This document shows positions 62,766 through 64,000 of a stretch of DNA of 64,000 nucleotides, piece by piece. Numbering within the stretch: the stretch's first letter is position 1; every line of letters begins with the position of its first letter. The translations under genes and the position numbers were made by a program. The notes beneath the pieces are model-generated. The model had not been told where the DNA came from. It did not search any database and worked only from the letters and a program-made list of their open reading frames with translations. The DNA comes from Prosthecobacter fusiformis (GTDB taxonomy: Bacteria > Verrucomicrobiota > Verrucomicrobiia > Verrucomicrobiales > Verrucomicrobiaceae), in NCBI RefSeq assembly GCF_004364345.1, contig NZ_SOCA01000008.1:178987-242986 (forward strand). Direction: 5' to 3'.

Positions 62766-63554
62766 ATGCGCACCGTAGCCATCCGTCTCGCCCTCCTCGC
62801 CCTCGCCTCCGTCTTCACCCTGACGGCCTGCTCACGCAAAGACGTGCTGGTCATCGGCCTGGATGCCACTTATCCCCCTTTTGAATTCAAGGACCCCCAG
62901 GGTAAAGTCACCGGCGTCAGCGTCGCCATTGGCGATGAGATCGGCAAGACGCTGGGCAAGAAAGTGGAGTACCGAAACATGAGCTTCGATGGCCTCATCC
63001 CTGCGCTCCAGTCCGGGCAGATCGACCTCATCATCTCCTCCCTGACCGCCAACGACCAGCGCCGCCAGTCCATTGATTTTTCGGATCCGTATGTCAAAAC
63101 CGGCCTGTCCATTTTGGCCGCGAAAAACTCCACCGTCCAATCCGTGAATGACCTCCGCACCCCTGGCCGGAAACTGGCCGTGCGCGTCGCCACCACCGGG
63201 GAGCAATGGTGCCGGGCAGAGCTGCCCGAGGCTAAGTTGGTGGCGCTGGATACCGATGCCGCCTGCGTGCTGGAGGTGGTGAATGGCACCGTGGATGCCT
63301 GGGTGTATGACCAGGTCTCCGTGATGAACTACCACGAGCAGCAGCCCGATCGCACCCGCGCCCTGCTGAGCCCCATCCGCGAAGAAGTCTGGGCCGTCGG
63401 TCTAAAAAAGAACCGCGACGAGCTGAAGACCCAGGTCAATGAAACCCTCGCCCGCATGAAAAAAGAAGGTGCTTTCGCCAAACTCGCCGACCAGTACTTG
63501 GCGAAAGAACGCGACCTCATGACAGCCCAGGGCCTGCCCTTTGTGTTTGAGTGA
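62766..63554 (+). CDS. Amino-acid ABC transporter substrate-binding lipoprotein (SBP_bac_3)
   Basis: 262 aa. Lipobox LTAC with Cys22. LVIGLDATYPPFEFKDPQGK at the start of the mature part, MSFDGLIPALQSGQIDLIIS, then SSLTANDQRRQSIDFSDPYV, typical of family 3 solute-binding proteins for polar amino acids. The C-terminal lobe includes VWAVGLKKNRDELKTQVNET. No permease or ATPase genes follow, so the transporter is split or this is a stand-alone sensor/receptor. Start ATG 62766. Confidence 0.92.
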   Translation: MRTVAIRLALLALASVFTLTACSRKDVLVIGLDATYPPFEFKDPQGKVTGVSVAIGDEIGKTLGKKVEYRNMSFDGLIPALQSGQIDLIISSLTANDQRRQSIDFSDPYVKTGLSILAAKNSTVQSVNDLRTPGRKLAVRVATTGEQWCRAELPEAKLVALDTDAACVLEVVNGTVDAWVYDQVSVMNYHEQQPDRTRALLSPIREEVWAVGLKKNRDELKTQVNETLARMKKEGAFAKLADQYLAKERDLMTAQGLPFVFE

Positions 63555-63911
63555 AGCCTCCTGTGGCTGCTCGCGCCAGCGAGTGGGCGAGCTTTCTCCT
63601 GGCTTCGACACATCCCAAACCTCCACGCCCTGGCGGGCACAGCTACGTGTGGCTGCTCGCGCCAGCGAGTGGGCGAGCTTTATCTTGGCATCGGCACCTC
63701 TCAAACCCCACGCCCTGGCCAGACTGTTTCAAAACTCGCTGAGAAGTGAACAGGGCAACTCTAGGACTGGTTTTGGGATGCGGGAGAGGGGGCTAAGGTA
63801 GGAGGATTTTATTTTTAGATGGCCAGGCCGCTTTTGGGTTCTTAGCCACTGGCCGTCCTTTTCGCATCCGGTCGGCTTTGACTGCCTCTCCCTGGGCACT
63901 CCTTTGCCTCC
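63555..63911. other. Intergenic region with tandem repeat, before a transposase
   Basis: About 355 bases with no supported gene. The left part is an 86-bp tandem repeat (listed separately); the right part (63725-63911) is probably the terminal sequence of the insertion sequence whose transposase ends at 63912. Short ORFs in it are repeats only. Confidence 0.55.
63562..63722 (+). repeat. 86-bp tandem repeat
   Basis: The 34-base block at 63562-63595 (TGTGGCTGCTCGCGCCAGCG and on) recurs exactly at 63648-63681. The bases after each copy are similar but diverged (both end in CACGCCCTGG). Each unit contains GCTCGC...GCGAGC, able to fold. Confidence 0.7.
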
Positions 63912-64000
63912 TCAGGCGGCGGTCGCAGCCCGTTTGCCGAGGTGTTTGATCAGTTCCCCTGTGCCGACGATGTTCAGAACGCGGCGCATGTTGTAGCCCA
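63912..64000 (-). CDS. Transposase, C-terminal end only (window edge)
   Basis: Reading the minus strand from 64000, the last residues are GYNMRRVLNIVGTGELIKHL and GKRAATAA, then a stop at 63912. A (A/G)YNMRRVLNI end is typical of IS1182/IS5-like DDE transposases. The gene continues past the window. It marks the edge of an insertion sequence. Confidence 0.6.
   Translation of the reverse strand, partial: GYNMRRVLNIVGTGELIKHLGKRAATAA

Overview
The window looks like chromosomal DNA of a GC-rich bacterium of the Planctomycetota-Verrucomicrobiota group. I favour Verrucomicrobiae (Prosthecobacter/Verrucomicrobium-like). Pointers are the DUF1592 (PSCyt) plus DUF1552 pair, a DUF1501 protein, an exported sulfatase, DUF1080, ELWxxDGT-repeat and DUF4394 giant exported proteins, an EboB-like TatD hydrolase, Lys/Ala-rich histone-H1-like tails, and dispersed short palindromes in the intergenic gaps. 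This placement is inference from gene content; there is no rRNA or tRNA in the window to confirm it.

Layout. 1-4 kb: DUF1015 protein, peroxiredoxin and glycyl-tRNA synthetase, all on the minus strand. 4-8.3 kb: IclR regulator overlapping a DUF1592 cytochrome-like gene, then DUF1552. 8.3-15.1 kb: glycosyltransferase, orphan multi-pass membrane protein, VOC protein, sulfatase, and a zinc alcohol dehydrogenase carrying a His/Cys-rich insertion. 15.4-18.9 kb: giant exported DUF4394 protein. 19-21.6 kb: FAH-family hydrolase, eukaryote-type HisA, RsfS. 21.7-25.1 kb: SGNH hydrolase, ruvB, a 210-bp inverted-repeat element, EboB-like hydrolase and a small ORF. 25.2-29.2 kb: heptamer repeat array, XRE-cupin regulator, and pyruvate phosphate dikinase fused in frame to a histone-H1-like tail. 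29.5-33.1 kb: pseudopilin, alr, SAM methyltransferase, leuB. 33.3-38.5 kb: second giant exported protein. 38.6-40.1 kb: gatB.

40.3-47.9 kb is a tight plus-strand run of two sialidase-like enzymes, a bile-acid/sodium-type symporter, an exported unknown, an APH-like kinase and an HpcH/HpaI aldolase. It reads as a small uptake and degradation operon of unknown substrate. 48-49 kb holds a broken or non-canonically started kinase-like gene. 49-54 kb holds nuoF and the conserved rpmH-rnpA-yidD-yidC-jag block. 54-58 kb: FKBP isomerase, DUF1501, cytidine deaminase, DUF1080, and a small ribbon-helix-helix-like regulator behind a striking set of palindromes. 58-63.6 kb: Wza-like lipoprotein, DoxX-like protein, ruvC, WcaJ-like glycosyl-phosphotransferase, TPR protein and a solute-binding lipoprotein. 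The last ~90 bases are the 3' end of a transposase gene, preceded by an 86-bp tandem repeat.

The items most worth a second look are the PPDK/histone-like nested gene, the RHH promoter palindromes, the metal-binding insertion in the alcohol dehydrogenase, the 40-48 kb catabolic cluster, and the C-terminal module shared by the two giant exported proteins.
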